38,828 bases of DNA from Paracoccaceae bacterium (GTDB lineage: Bacteria > Pseudomonadota > Alphaproteobacteria > Rhodobacterales > Rhodobacteraceae): contig JAABTV010000035.1 in NCBI GenBank assembly GCA_011389685.1, positions 1 to 38,828 on the forward strand. The letters are read 5' to 3'. The notes under the pieces are model-generated. The model was given only the letters and a program-made list of their open reading frames with translations. It did not search any database and had not been told where the DNA came from. The position numbers and the translations under genes are program-made. Below are positions 31,612 through 38,828 of the stretch, in pieces (position 1 is the first letter of the stretch; each line of letters opens with the position of its first letter).

Positions 31612-32923
31612 ACAGGCTCTGCCCTTGCCCATTCCACCCTGGACCAAACCGCCGAGGCTTCGCGCCTTTCTCGTGCTCTGGCGCGTGGGCTGGGTCGTGC
31701 TCATGCCCGTCATGCTGGCCTATCTTTGGCGGCGCGGGCGGCGCGATCCGCTTTATGTCCAGCGGCTGGGCCAGCGCTTCGGCCGCCACGCGCCGCGCAA
31801 TACCCCGCATGTCTGGGTGCATGCCGTCTCGCTGGGTGAATTGCGCTCGGCGGTGCCGCTGATCCGTGCGTTCCTGAAGCGGGGCGAACATGTGGTGACC
31901 ACGCATTTCACCCCCGCGGGGCTGCGCGAGGCGGAAAAGGTGTTTGCCCCCGAGATCGCAACCGGGCGGCTTGCGGCGGTTTACGTGCCCTTCGATTACG
32001 GGCTTGCCTTCCGCCGGTTCTTCCGCGCCTTCCGGCCAAAATTCGGCCTGGTGATGGAGGTCGAATTCTGGCCCGGGATGATCACCGCCAGCCGTCGCGC
32101 GGGCGTGCCGCTTTACCTGTGCAACGGGCAATACCCGGTCCGCAGCTTCGAGCGCGACCGCACGCGGTTCCTCTCGCCCGCGCTTCTCGTGCCGGGTTTC
32201 GCGGGCGTGATGGTGAAATCGGAGCTTCAGGCCGAACGGTTCCGCAGTCTTGGGCAGGAAAACGTCTCTGTGACAGGCGAAATGCGCTTTGAACAGCCGA
32301 TCCCCGAGGCGCAACTGCAGGCCGCCCAAGCGGCCCGCGCGGCGCTGGCGGGCGGGCGGCGCGTGATCACGCTGGCCTCGGCCATCGAGGGCGAGGAGGA
32401 GCTGTTCATCAAGACGGTGAAATCCGTCTCTGACAAGGCGTTTTTAGTATTTGTCCCGCGCGCGCCCGAACGGTTCGACGCGGTGGCCCGAAGGCTTGCG
32501 CAGGCGGGGCTGCGCTTTGCCCGCCGCTCCGCGATCCTTGATGAAAGGCTGATCCTCACCGACACCCCGCAGATCGACGTGCTTCTGGGCGATTCGCTGG
32601 GCGAGATGTATTTCTACCTCGCGATGGGCGATCTTTCGGTGACCGGCGGTGGCTTTCATCCGCGCGGCTCGCATAACATCATCGAACCGCTGGCGCTGGG
32701 CAAGCCGGTGATCGTCGGCCCCGAGATCTGGACCATCGAATACCCCGCGACCGAGGCCATCGCGGCGGGAGTCGCACAACAGGTCACGGCGCAGGATCTG
32801 CCCGGGGCGATCATGGCCGGCACCCTGCCCGACAAACAGCGGATCGACGCCTTTCTGGCCAATCACGCGGGCGCGGTCGAAAAGACCCTCAGGACGCTGG
32901 CGGGATGGGGGGTATCGGGTTGA
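31604..32923 (+). CDS. second KdtA/WaaA-like GT30 glycosyltransferase
   Basis: A 439-residue paralogue of the preceding gene with the same fold signatures: WVHAVSLGE containing the proposed catalytic Glu, EVEFWPGM, and GGGFHPRGSHNIIEPLALGKPVI. The sequences differ widely, so this is not a recent duplication. A hydrophobic N-terminal segment (about 15-35) would anchor it to the membrane. It has no ATG in the right place. I use the TTG at 31604 (MSEQAL), which overlaps the stop of the first copy; TTG 31625 is an alternative. The donor could be CMP-Kdo or, by inference, the CMP-nonulosonate made by NeuA. The 3' end overlaps neuA on the other strand by 35 bases. Confidence 0.83.
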   Translation: MSEQALPLPIPPWTKPPRLRAFLVLWRVGWVVLMPVMLAYLWRRGRRDPLYVQRLGQRFGRHAPRNTPHVWVHAVSLGELRSAVPLIRAFLKRGEHVVTTHFTPAGLREAEKVFAPEIATGRLAAVYVPFDYGLAFRRFFRAFRPKFGLVMEVEFWPGMITASRRAGVPLYLCNGQYPVRSFERDRTRFLSPALLVPGFAGVMVKSELQAERFRSLGQENVSVTGEMRFEQPIPEAQLQAAQAARAALAGGRRVITLASAIEGEEELFIKTVKSVSDKAFLVFVPRAPERFDAVARRLAQAGLRFARRSAILDERLILTDTPQIDVLLGDSLGEMYFYLAMGDLSVTGGGFHPRGSHNIIEPLALGKPVIVGPEIWTIEYPATEAIAAGVAQQVTAQDLPGAIMAGTLPDKQRIDAFLANHAGAVEKTLRTLAGWGVSG

Positions 32924-33629
32924 TCCCCTCGCCCGAAGCCAGCCGTTCGCGCATCAAGAGCTCGACCAGCCGGAAATCGAACGGGTTGTCGATATCGATC
33001 GACCGTTCGGGGGGCACCACATAGGGGATCACCCGCCCCTCATAGATTGTCCTGGCCCGGCGCAGATAATCCGGCGCCAGCACGTAAACCACGCCCACAT
33101 GCTCATAGACCGTGGGCGCCGCCTGCCGCGCCCAGACCCCGCCGGGCAACGGTTTCGACACATGCAACGCGCCGCTCTCATCGGGTTCGACAAGGTTGAA
33201 ATAGGGGTTCTTTCGCGCCTCGCAGACCGACATCACCATGTCCGGTCGCTCGGCCTCGAAAAGGTCGAGCGCACCGTCGATATCCTCGGGCAGGCGCAGG
33301 GGCAGCGTCGCGTCGAGATCGACAAACGCCGTCACCTTCTGACCCAGCGCCGCCTCCGCCGCCTCAAGCGCATGTTGCCAGACCCCCCATTTCGGCGCCA
33401 CATCGGTAGAAAGCTCGTCCGGGCGCAGCCCGATATCGAGCGTGCCCATGCCCAGCGCATGATCGCGGATCACCGGATCGTCGGTCGACACCACCACCGC
33501 CCCCACGCGCGGGTTGGCCAGAAGCGGCTCAAGCGACCAGTCGATCAGGGGCTTGCCGCACAGCGGTTTGAAATTCTTGCCCGGCACCCCCTTGGAGCCC
33601 TTGCGCACCCCGATATGACCCAGAATCAT
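32889..33629 (-). CDS. neuA: CMP-nonulosonate cytidylyltransferase NeuA-like
   Basis: A 246-residue nucleotidyltransferase. The N-terminal nucleotide-binding motif reads RKGSKGVPGKN (9-19), followed by GKPLIDWSL and VVVSTDDPVI, and DIDNPFDF lies near the C-terminus as in acylneuraminate cytidylyltransferases. It activates the nonulosonic acid with CTP, completing the NeuC-NeuB-NeuA route. It is encoded on the opposite strand, convergent with the second KdtA-like gene, and their ends overlap by 35 bases. KdsB is a different family, so this is not simply the CMP-Kdo enzyme. The exact sugar is not determinable. Confidence 0.86.
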   Translation of the reverse strand: MILGHIGVRKGSKGVPGKNFKPLCGKPLIDWSLEPLLANPRVGAVVVSTDDPVIRDHALGMGTLDIGLRPDELSTDVAPKWGVWQHALEAAEAALGQKVTAFVDLDATLPLRLPEDIDGALDLFEAERPDMVMSVCEARKNPYFNLVEPDESGALHVSKPLPGGVWARQAAPTVYEHVGVVYVLAPDYLRRARTIYEGRVIPYVVPPERSIDIDNPFDFRLVELLMRERLASGEGINPIPPIPPAS

Positions 33630-33650
33630 GTCGCCCCCTTTTCCAGCGCG

Positions 33651-34235
33651 CTATCGCGCCACCGCCGCCTTGAACGCATCCCGCTCGCGCATTGCCTTGG
33701 CATAGGTCAGCAGGTTCTCCTGATCATAGGGGAATTTCGCGCCGAAGGCCCAGTTCAGGCAATGGGTCAGGATGATATCCGGCACGGTCATTGTCTCGCC
33801 CATCAGGAACGGGCCCTCGAACCGCTCGGAGATCTGCGCCACGTTGCGACCGAATTCCCACTTGAGCGAGTCGATCACATCCGGCACCCGCTTGTCCTCG
33901 GGCAGCGTGAACTTGTGCCGTGTCGCCACCCAGAGCACCGAATCCATCTCGTCGAGAATCTGATGGGTCAGCGCATCCTGCTTCGCCCGCTCCACCGTGC
34001 CGCAGGGATGCGTGAGCGCGCCGTGCTTGTCCGCGAGGTAGGTCATGATCGCGGTTGAATCGGTCAGCACCGCGTCACCATCGCACAACACCGGAATCTT
34101 GCCCGACGGGTTCAGCTCCGCCGCCCGCCCGCTGCGCGGCTTGTCGGGCGTGTGGGTATAATCCCGCCCCAATTCCTCCAGAAGCCACATCACCCGGAAT
34201 GCCCGGCTTTGCGTGTTCCCGATCACTTCATACAT
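33651..34235 (-). CDS. glutathione S-transferase family protein
   Basis: A 194-residue protein with an N-terminal thioredoxin-fold domain (about 1-75; NPSGKIPVL and DSTAIMTYLA are the typical glutathione-site blocks) and a helical C-terminal domain. It probably conjugates or reduces substrates with glutathione in the cytoplasm; no specific class or substrate is clear. The ATG at 34235 has GGGAGG upstream and is preferred over the longer frame to 34295. It lies 21 bases upstream of neuA on the same strand, so the two may be co-transcribed by position alone. Confidence 0.82.
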   Translation of the reverse strand: MYEVIGNTQSRAFRVMWLLEELGRDYTHTPDKPRSGRAAELNPSGKIPVLCDGDAVLTDSTAIMTYLADKHGALTHPCGTVERAKQDALTHQILDEMDSVLWVATRHKFTLPEDKRVPDVIDSLKWEFGRNVAQISERFEGPFLMGETMTVPDIILTHCLNWAFGAKFPYDQENLLTYAKAMRERDAFKAAVAR

Positions 34236-34361
34236 GGCGGTTCCTCCCCTGTTGCCCGCGCGACCTTGCCCCGGTTGCTCCGCCTTCACCAGCACGACGG
34301 CGCGTCATGTGGGAGGAGCGGCCCAACGAGAGGGCAGCGCCCGACCCGGGGCGGGGCGGCC

Positions 34362-35393
34362 TCACCGCCGCGCCCTGGCCAGCCCCGCCAGCCTCAGGAA
34401 ACACCGCTCGACCAGCGCCATGGCGGGCGCGCGTTGCCCCGCGCTGCGCAATGTGAGGTCGGTGTCGGTGATCAGCCCCAGCGCGGTTTCGAGCCTGGCC
34501 GCCCCCCAGCCCTGCGCCTGCCGCAGCATCCGGTCGCGGCGCGGGCCAAAGATCGGCGGGCGCATCCGCGCGATGCCCTGTGCCGCGCCGCCCGGATCGC
34601 TCGCCGCCGTGTAAAGCGCCTTGAAATGCCGCATCGCCCCGATGCTGAGCGTCACCGGCGCCACGCCCTGCGCGGTCAGCCGCTGCATCACCGGGCCGAT
34701 CTCGCCCATCTGCCCCTCAGCCACGAGGTTCAATACATCATCCACCCCCGCCTCGACCGACAGGGGCGCACAGGCGGCCACTTCCTCGACCACCACCGCC
34801 CCGGACTCGCCATACCGATAGAGCGCCAGTTTCTCGATGGTCTGGCGAAAATCCCCCGGCCCCAACTCGCGCGCCAGCGCGGTCAGCGCGCCCATCGCAT
34901 CGGGCGTGACCTCGCGCAGCCCGGCGCGGGCCAGGTCCGCCTCGATCTCCTCGCGCCCCGGCGGGTCGTCATAAAGCCCCACCGCATAGGCATTCCTGTG
35001 CCCCTCGAACAGCTTGCGCAGCTTCGAGCGCGCATTGAGCGCCCCCGCCGTCACGACCACCTGCGCATCGCCCTCGCGCCATTCGCTCAGGCCGGCCGCG
35101 ATCACATCGGCAAGCCCGTCGGTCGCATCCTCGACAAAGGCGACGCGCGGCCCCGGAAAGAACCCCTGCGCCTTGATCGCATCGAGGAGCATCGCCGGAT
35201 CCTTGCGCAGGTCGGCGCCCTGGATACGCGCAAGTCGCATTTCCTCGTCGCCGGTGGGGCCGATGAGTGCGGCAATCACCTCCTGGCGGCGCAGCGCCAC
35301 GCGCATCGCATCGGCGCCATAGATCAACAGGCCGGTGCGCCCCGGCTCGGGCCGCGCGAAATACCCCGCCGCCTGCCGCCCCGACAGTTTCAT
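34362..35393 (-). CDS. holA: DNA polymerase III delta subunit
   Basis: A 343-residue clamp-loader subunit. The HolA-like N-terminus (LLIYGADAMRVALRRQEVI), a divergent AAA+ core without a functional Walker A, and the helical collar domain (about 210-340, with SIGAMRHFKALY) fit delta. It opens the beta sliding clamp during replication. It overlaps lptE by ATGA at 35390-35393. The leuS-lptE-holA order is a standard alphaproteobacterial arrangement. The 126-base gap to the GST gene shows no gene. Confidence 0.85.
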   Translation of the reverse strand: MKLSGRQAAGYFARPEPGRTGLLIYGADAMRVALRRQEVIAALIGPTGDEEMRLARIQGADLRKDPAMLLDAIKAQGFFPGPRVAFVEDATDGLADVIAAGLSEWREGDAQVVVTAGALNARSKLRKLFEGHRNAYAVGLYDDPPGREEIEADLARAGLREVTPDAMGALTALARELGPGDFRQTIEKLALYRYGESGAVVVEEVAACAPLSVEAGVDDVLNLVAEGQMGEIGPVMQRLTAQGVAPVTLSIGAMRHFKALYTAASDPGGAAQGIARMRPPIFGPRRDRMLRQAQGWGAARLETALGLITDTDLTLRSAGQRAPAMALVERCFLRLAGLARARR

Positions 35394-35878
35394 GCCGGCA
35401 AATCCCCCGACGCCGCCGTCAGGCGCGTGACGATCTGATCGCCCAGTATGGTCATCAACCGCTCATGCGCGTCGGCCTCGGCGGTCTGGGTCGCGGCGGT
35501 CGATCCGGTGGCGGAATAGCCGGTAAAGCTGTCTACCTTGCCCGAGGTCAGCACCTTTCCATCGCCCAGATCGCGCAGCGCATAGCTCACTTGCCCGATC
35601 AGGTTGAACCGCGTGGTGATGTTGTCGGCCGCGACCGCCATCCGCTCGCGCTTGGTATCGAGCGCCAGCGACAGGCCAAAGCGCGGCGCCGCCGCCCGGC
35701 CCAGCCGGTCTTCGAGGTGACGCACCAGCAGATAGCCGTTCCGGTCCTGCGGCGCGTCGATCAGGATCGTGCCCTGCAACCGCCCCGCCGTGCCGCCCGG
35801 CCCATAGGCGGGCGCGAACCCGCACCCGCCAAGCGCCAGAGCGCCTGCAAGAAAGGATCTTCTGTCAGACCACCACAT
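35390..35878 (-). CDS. lptE: LPS-assembly lipoprotein LptE
   Basis: A 162-residue lipoprotein. The N-terminus has DRRSFLAG, resembling a twin-arginine motif, and a lipobox LALGGC with the lipidated Cys at 19. The following [10 protein letters not shown] is typical of alphaproteobacterial LptE. It acts as the outer-membrane plug of LptD for LPS insertion. The start codon lies inside the last codons of leuS (14-base overlap), indicating translational coupling. Confidence 0.85.
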   Translation of the reverse strand: MWWSDRRSFLAGALALGGCGFAPAYGPGGTAGRLQGTILIDAPQDRNGYLLVRHLEDRLGRAAAPRFGLSLALDTKRERMAVAADNITTRFNLIGQVSYALRDLGDGKVLTSGKVDSFTGYSATGSTAATQTAEADAHERLMTILGDQIVTRLTAASGDLPA

Positions 35879-38408
35879 TCACGATCCGCCCGGGCACGAC
35901 GATCACCTTTTTCGGGCTGCCCCCATCGAGCGCCTTTTGCACAGCATCCGTCGCCAGCGCCAGCTTTTCAACCTCTGCCTTGTCCATGTCCTTGGCCACG
36001 CTGATCTCCGCCCGCCGCTTGCCGTTGATCTGGATCGGCATCGTCACACTCTCCTCGATCAGCATCGCCTCGTCCGCCCTGGGCCAGGGCGCGTTGATCA
36101 CCAGCCCCTCACCGCCCAGCATTTCCCAGAGGGATTCCGACAGGTGCGGCGTCATCGGGCTCATCAACTGCGCCAGCGCCCGGACCGCCACGCGTTTTGC
36201 TTTGGCGCCGGCCTGCGATTTCTGGATCGCGTTGGTAAAGGCGTAAAGCCGGGCAATCGCCGCGTTGAAACCGAAACTCTCGATCCCCATGGTCACGTCA
36301 TGGATCGCCTTGTGCATCTCGCGGATCAGGGCGTCATCCTCGCCCGAGGCGGGCGCGTCCGAGTGGACCACCTCATCGGCGATCCGCCAGACCCTGCCAA
36401 GATGCCTGAACGCCGCCTCCGCCCCCGAGGCCGTCCACTCCACGTCACGCTCCGGCGGGCTGTCGCTGAGCACGAACCAGCGCGCGGTATCCGCCCCGAA
36501 ACTCGAGATGATGTTGATCGGATCGACCACGTTCATCTTGGATTTCGACATCTTGGCCGAGGGCACGATCTCGACCTCGCGCCCATCCTTCAAGACCCCC
36601 TTGCCGTCGCGCAGCTCGACCTCTTCGGGATAATGATAGACCGGCCGCCCCTTGGCATCGCGCGTCTGATAGATCGCATGCGTCACCATCCCTTGGGTGA
36701 ACAGCGCATCGAACGGCTCTTTCGACTTCTCCGGCAGGTGGCCACAGATATGCATCGCCCGGGCAAAGAACCGCGAATAAAGCAAGTGCAGGATCGCATG
36801 TTCGATCCCGCCGATATACTGGTCCACGTTCATCCAGTATTCGGCCTCTTCCATCACCGTCGGCGTCTCGGCGCGCGGCGCGGTGAAGCGGGCGAAATAC
36901 CACGACGAATCAACGAACGTGTCCATCGTGTCACTCTCGCGCCGCGCCGGCTTGCCACAGGCGGGACAGGCACACCCGGCCCATGTCGGATGCCGGTCAA
37001 GCGGGTTGCCCGGCACGTCGAAGCTCACGTCATCGGGCAGGCGGATGGGCAGGTTCTCTTTTTTCTCGGGCACCACGCCGCAGGTATCGCAATGCACCAC
37101 CGGGATCGGACAGCCCCAGTAACGCTGGCGGCTCAGCCCCCAGTCGCGCAGCCGATACTGGGTCACCCCCTTGCCCCAGCCCTGCGCCTCGGCAAAATCA
37201 ATGGTGGCGTCGATCGCCTCCTGCCCCGTGGCCACGTCGATCCCGGTGAAATGATCGACCCATTTCACCTTTTCGCTCTTGGGCGGTACGAATGCCTCGC
37301 CCCCCACCGGCCTCGGGTCGTCCAGCGCAAAGAACGTGTCGATCACCGGCAGGTCATACTTGCGGCAGAAATCCAGGTCGCGCTGGTCATGCGCGGGCAC
37401 GCCGAAAATCGCGCCTGTGCCGTAATCCATCAGGATGAAATTGGCGATCCAGACCGGCAATTCCCAATCGGGGTTGAGCGGATGCCGCACCCTGAGCCCG
37501 GTGTCGTATCCCAGCTTCTCGGCCTTCTCGATAGCCTCTTCCGTGGTGCCGCCCTTGCGCATCCCGGCGACTGCACGGGCCACGCCCGCGTCTTTCGCCT
37601 CCAATTCCCGGGCCAGCGGGTGATCGGGCGAAATCCCGACAAAACTCGCCCCCATCAACGTGTCGGGCCGGGTCGTGTAAACCTCGATCTCGCCACCATC
37701 CACCCGCTCGAACGAGAACTGCAAGCCACGCGATTTCCCGATCCAGTTCTCCTGCATGGTGCGCACCTTGGCCGGCCAGTTCTCAAGCCCCTCCAGCGCC
37801 TCCAGCAACTCGCCCGAGAAATCACTGATCTTAAAGAACCACTGCGTCAACTCGCGCCGCTCCACCTCCGCGCCCGAGCGCCAGCCCTTGCCGTCGATCA
37901 CCTGTTCATTGGCCAGAACGGTCATGTCCACCGGATCCCAGTTGACCACCGCCTCCTTGCGATAAACCAGCCCCTTGTCGAGGAAATCGAGGAACAGCGC
38001 CTGCTGCTGGCCGTAATACTCCGGATCACAAGTGGCGAATTCCCGGCTCCAGTCAATCGAAAGACCCAGCGGCTTCATCTGCCCGCGCATGTCGGCGATA
38101 TTGCCATAGGTCCAGTCCTTGGGGTGGCCGCCGCTGGCCATCGCCGCGTTCTCCGCCGGCATCCCGAACGCGTCCCAGCCCATCGGATGCAACACGTTGA
38201 ACCCGTTGGCGATCTTGTAACGCGCGATCACGTCGCCCATCGTGTAATTGCGCACATGCCCCATATGGATCCGCCCCGACGGATAGGGAAACATCTCCAG
38301 CACATAGTATTTCGGCCTGCTCTTGTCCCGGGCGGCGCGAAACACCCCGGCCTTGTCCCAGGCGTCCTGCCATCTTGCTTCGATCTCGGCGGCGGAATAG
38401 CGCGTCAT
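35865..38408 (-). CDS. leuS: leucyl-tRNA synthetase
   Basis: An 847-residue class I aminoacyl-tRNA synthetase of normal length. HMGH (48-51) is the HIGH motif in [15 protein letters not shown], and KMSKS is near residue 620 ([14 protein letters not shown]). Cys pairs in CDTCG and CACPACG form the zinc-binding insert. The CP1 editing domain (about 220-420) contains the conserved [10 protein letters not shown]. It charges tRNA-Leu in the cytoplasm. The ATG at 38408 is preceded by an AAAAAGG-type site. It heads a leftward operon with lptE and holA. Confidence 0.95.
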   Translation of the reverse strand: MTRYSAAEIEARWQDAWDKAGVFRAARDKSRPKYYVLEMFPYPSGRIHMGHVRNYTMGDVIARYKIANGFNVLHPMGWDAFGMPAENAAMASGGHPKDWTYGNIADMRGQMKPLGLSIDWSREFATCDPEYYGQQQALFLDFLDKGLVYRKEAVVNWDPVDMTVLANEQVIDGKGWRSGAEVERRELTQWFFKISDFSGELLEALEGLENWPAKVRTMQENWIGKSRGLQFSFERVDGGEIEVYTTRPDTLMGASFVGISPDHPLARELEAKDAGVARAVAGMRKGGTTEEAIEKAEKLGYDTGLRVRHPLNPDWELPVWIANFILMDYGTGAIFGVPAHDQRDLDFCRKYDLPVIDTFFALDDPRPVGGEAFVPPKSEKVKWVDHFTGIDVATGQEAIDATIDFAEAQGWGKGVTQYRLRDWGLSRQRYWGCPIPVVHCDTCGVVPEKKENLPIRLPDDVSFDVPGNPLDRHPTWAGCACPACGKPARRESDTMDTFVDSSWYFARFTAPRAETPTVMEEAEYWMNVDQYIGGIEHAILHLLYSRFFARAMHICGHLPEKSKEPFDALFTQGMVTHAIYQTRDAKGRPVYHYPEEVELRDGKGVLKDGREVEIVPSAKMSKSKMNVVDPINIISSFGADTARWFVLSDSPPERDVEWTASGAEAAFRHLGRVWRIADEVVHSDAPASGEDDALIREMHKAIHDVTMGIESFGFNAAIARLYAFTNAIQKSQAGAKAKRVAVRALAQLMSPMTPHLSESLWEMLGGEGLVINAPWPRADEAMLIEESVTMPIQINGKRRAEISVAKDMDKAEVEKLALATDAVQKALDGGSPKKVIVVPGRIVNVVV

Positions 38409-38828
38409 CTTGTCGGGCCTTTTTCATATCGTCTTTGGCCGCGGTGATAGCGGTTTTCGCCCGCGAATGGAAAGCCCATTCAGGGCGGTTTGCCCCACGC
38501 ACCGCGCGAGAGAGCAGCACATGGCCGCGGTCGGGTGCTCACAACATCAGCGCAGGGCAATTTATCCCACAACGTCATCCCCTGTCCCAAGCGGCACGCA
38601 ACCCCTCAAAAGCACCCAGTCACGCCAAAGGCGTGCCTCCGGCACGACGGGGCGGCCCCCTCCCGGCAGGTTTTTCGCAGAAAAACCGCCAGCCGGGCAA
38701 TGGTGTGCTGCCCGGGCGGCTTCGCCGCTGTTCCGGGCGGGAAAACATTGTGAGGTGGAGTGTTCGGACTTTCGATGCGGTCGCATCGCTGCACAGATCT
38801 ACCGTCGGCAATGCGCAGAGAGCACCAT
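38409..38828. other. 420-base intergenic region with several hairpins, no credible gene
   Basis: No open frame here has a recognisable product or ribosome site. Four perfect short inverted repeats are visible: CACGCC/GGCGTG (38621-38635), GTGCC/GGCAC (38633-38645), GGTTTTT/AAAAACC (38669-38687) and CGATGCG/CGCATCG (38773-38788). The proximal part (38409-38470) must hold the leuS promoter and leader, but no clear -35/-10 pair stands out. The right end may belong to the control region of a gene beyond the window. Confidence 0.5.

Noticed and set aside
35937-38447. 836-codon + strand open frame opposite leuS
   Set aside because: It is antisense to an unambiguous leucyl-tRNA synthetase and shows no family features.
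38490-38811. several short open frames on both strands at the right end
   Set aside because: None has a plausible ribosome site or a recognisable product, and they run through inverted repeats.
1-38828. search for CRISPR arrays, tRNA/rRNA genes, transposases, integrases or attachment sites
   Set aside because: No regularly spaced repeats, no recognisable RNA gene and no mobile-element protein were seen by eye; a tRNAscan or repeat search was not run.

Overview
The window is GC-rich, densely packed DNA from an alphaproteobacterium, most likely a marine, roseobacter-type member of the Rhodobacteraceae. The reasons are the haem d1 (NirS-type nitrite reductase) gene set under an Nnr-type box, a DmdA-like demethylase beside methionine gamma-lyase, TRAP and Pot-type transport operons, and an origin-type leuS-lptE-holA operon. 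No transposase, integrase, phage gene, CRISPR array, tRNA or rRNA was seen. Genes are tightly packed, and many neighbours are coupled by ATGA-type stop/start overlaps.

Layout. (1) 1-6104, + strand: the 3' part of an unusual c-type cytochrome, a strong terminator, a class I cytochrome c, then a Nnr/FNR-family box (1791-1804) driving nirE-nirC-nirF-nirDL-cbiX and a small membrane protein. This makes and matures haem d1: NirE gives precorrin-2, a CbiX-type chelatase can insert iron, NirDL decarboxylates sirohaem, and NirF with NirC acts late in the periplasm. nirS, nirJ, nirN and nirGH are not in the window. (2) 6131-11433: a methionine/organosulfur module. An Lrp-type regulator is divergent from mdeA (methionine gamma-lyase), a DmdA-like folate-dependent methyltransferase and mdeB (2-oxo acid dehydrogenase E1). 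(3) 11442-17219: a TRAP transporter (dctPQM) divergent from a TetR-MaoC-acyl-CoA ligase operon, probably for import and CoA activation of an unknown organic acid. (4) 17223-25309: a TetR-amidohydrolase operon divergent from a polyamine-type ABC transporter (potABCD-like) followed by an amidase, with a 24-bp palindrome in an AT-rich island between them. This looks like uptake and hydrolysis of an unknown amide or polyamine conjugate. (5) 25385-33629: envelope glycan genes. They comprise an LpxL-like acyltransferase, NeuB, an RgpF-like protein, an FkbM methyltransferase, NeuC, two tandem KdtA/WaaA-type transferases and a convergent NeuA. All three core enzymes for a CMP-activated nonulosonic acid are present, next to two GT30 enzymes that belong to a CMP-Kdo-using family. 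(6) 33651-38408, - strand: a glutathione S-transferase, then leuS-lptE-holA. (7) 38409-38828: 420 bases without a credible gene but with several short perfect hairpins.

The most interesting ideas are the nonulosonate plus duplicated GT30 locus (possible nonulosonate attachment to lipid A or core), the mde cluster carrying a DmdA-like gene, and the haem d1 operon with a fused NirDL and its own chelatase. All functions are read from recognisable motifs and gene order by eye. No alignment or database search was run.
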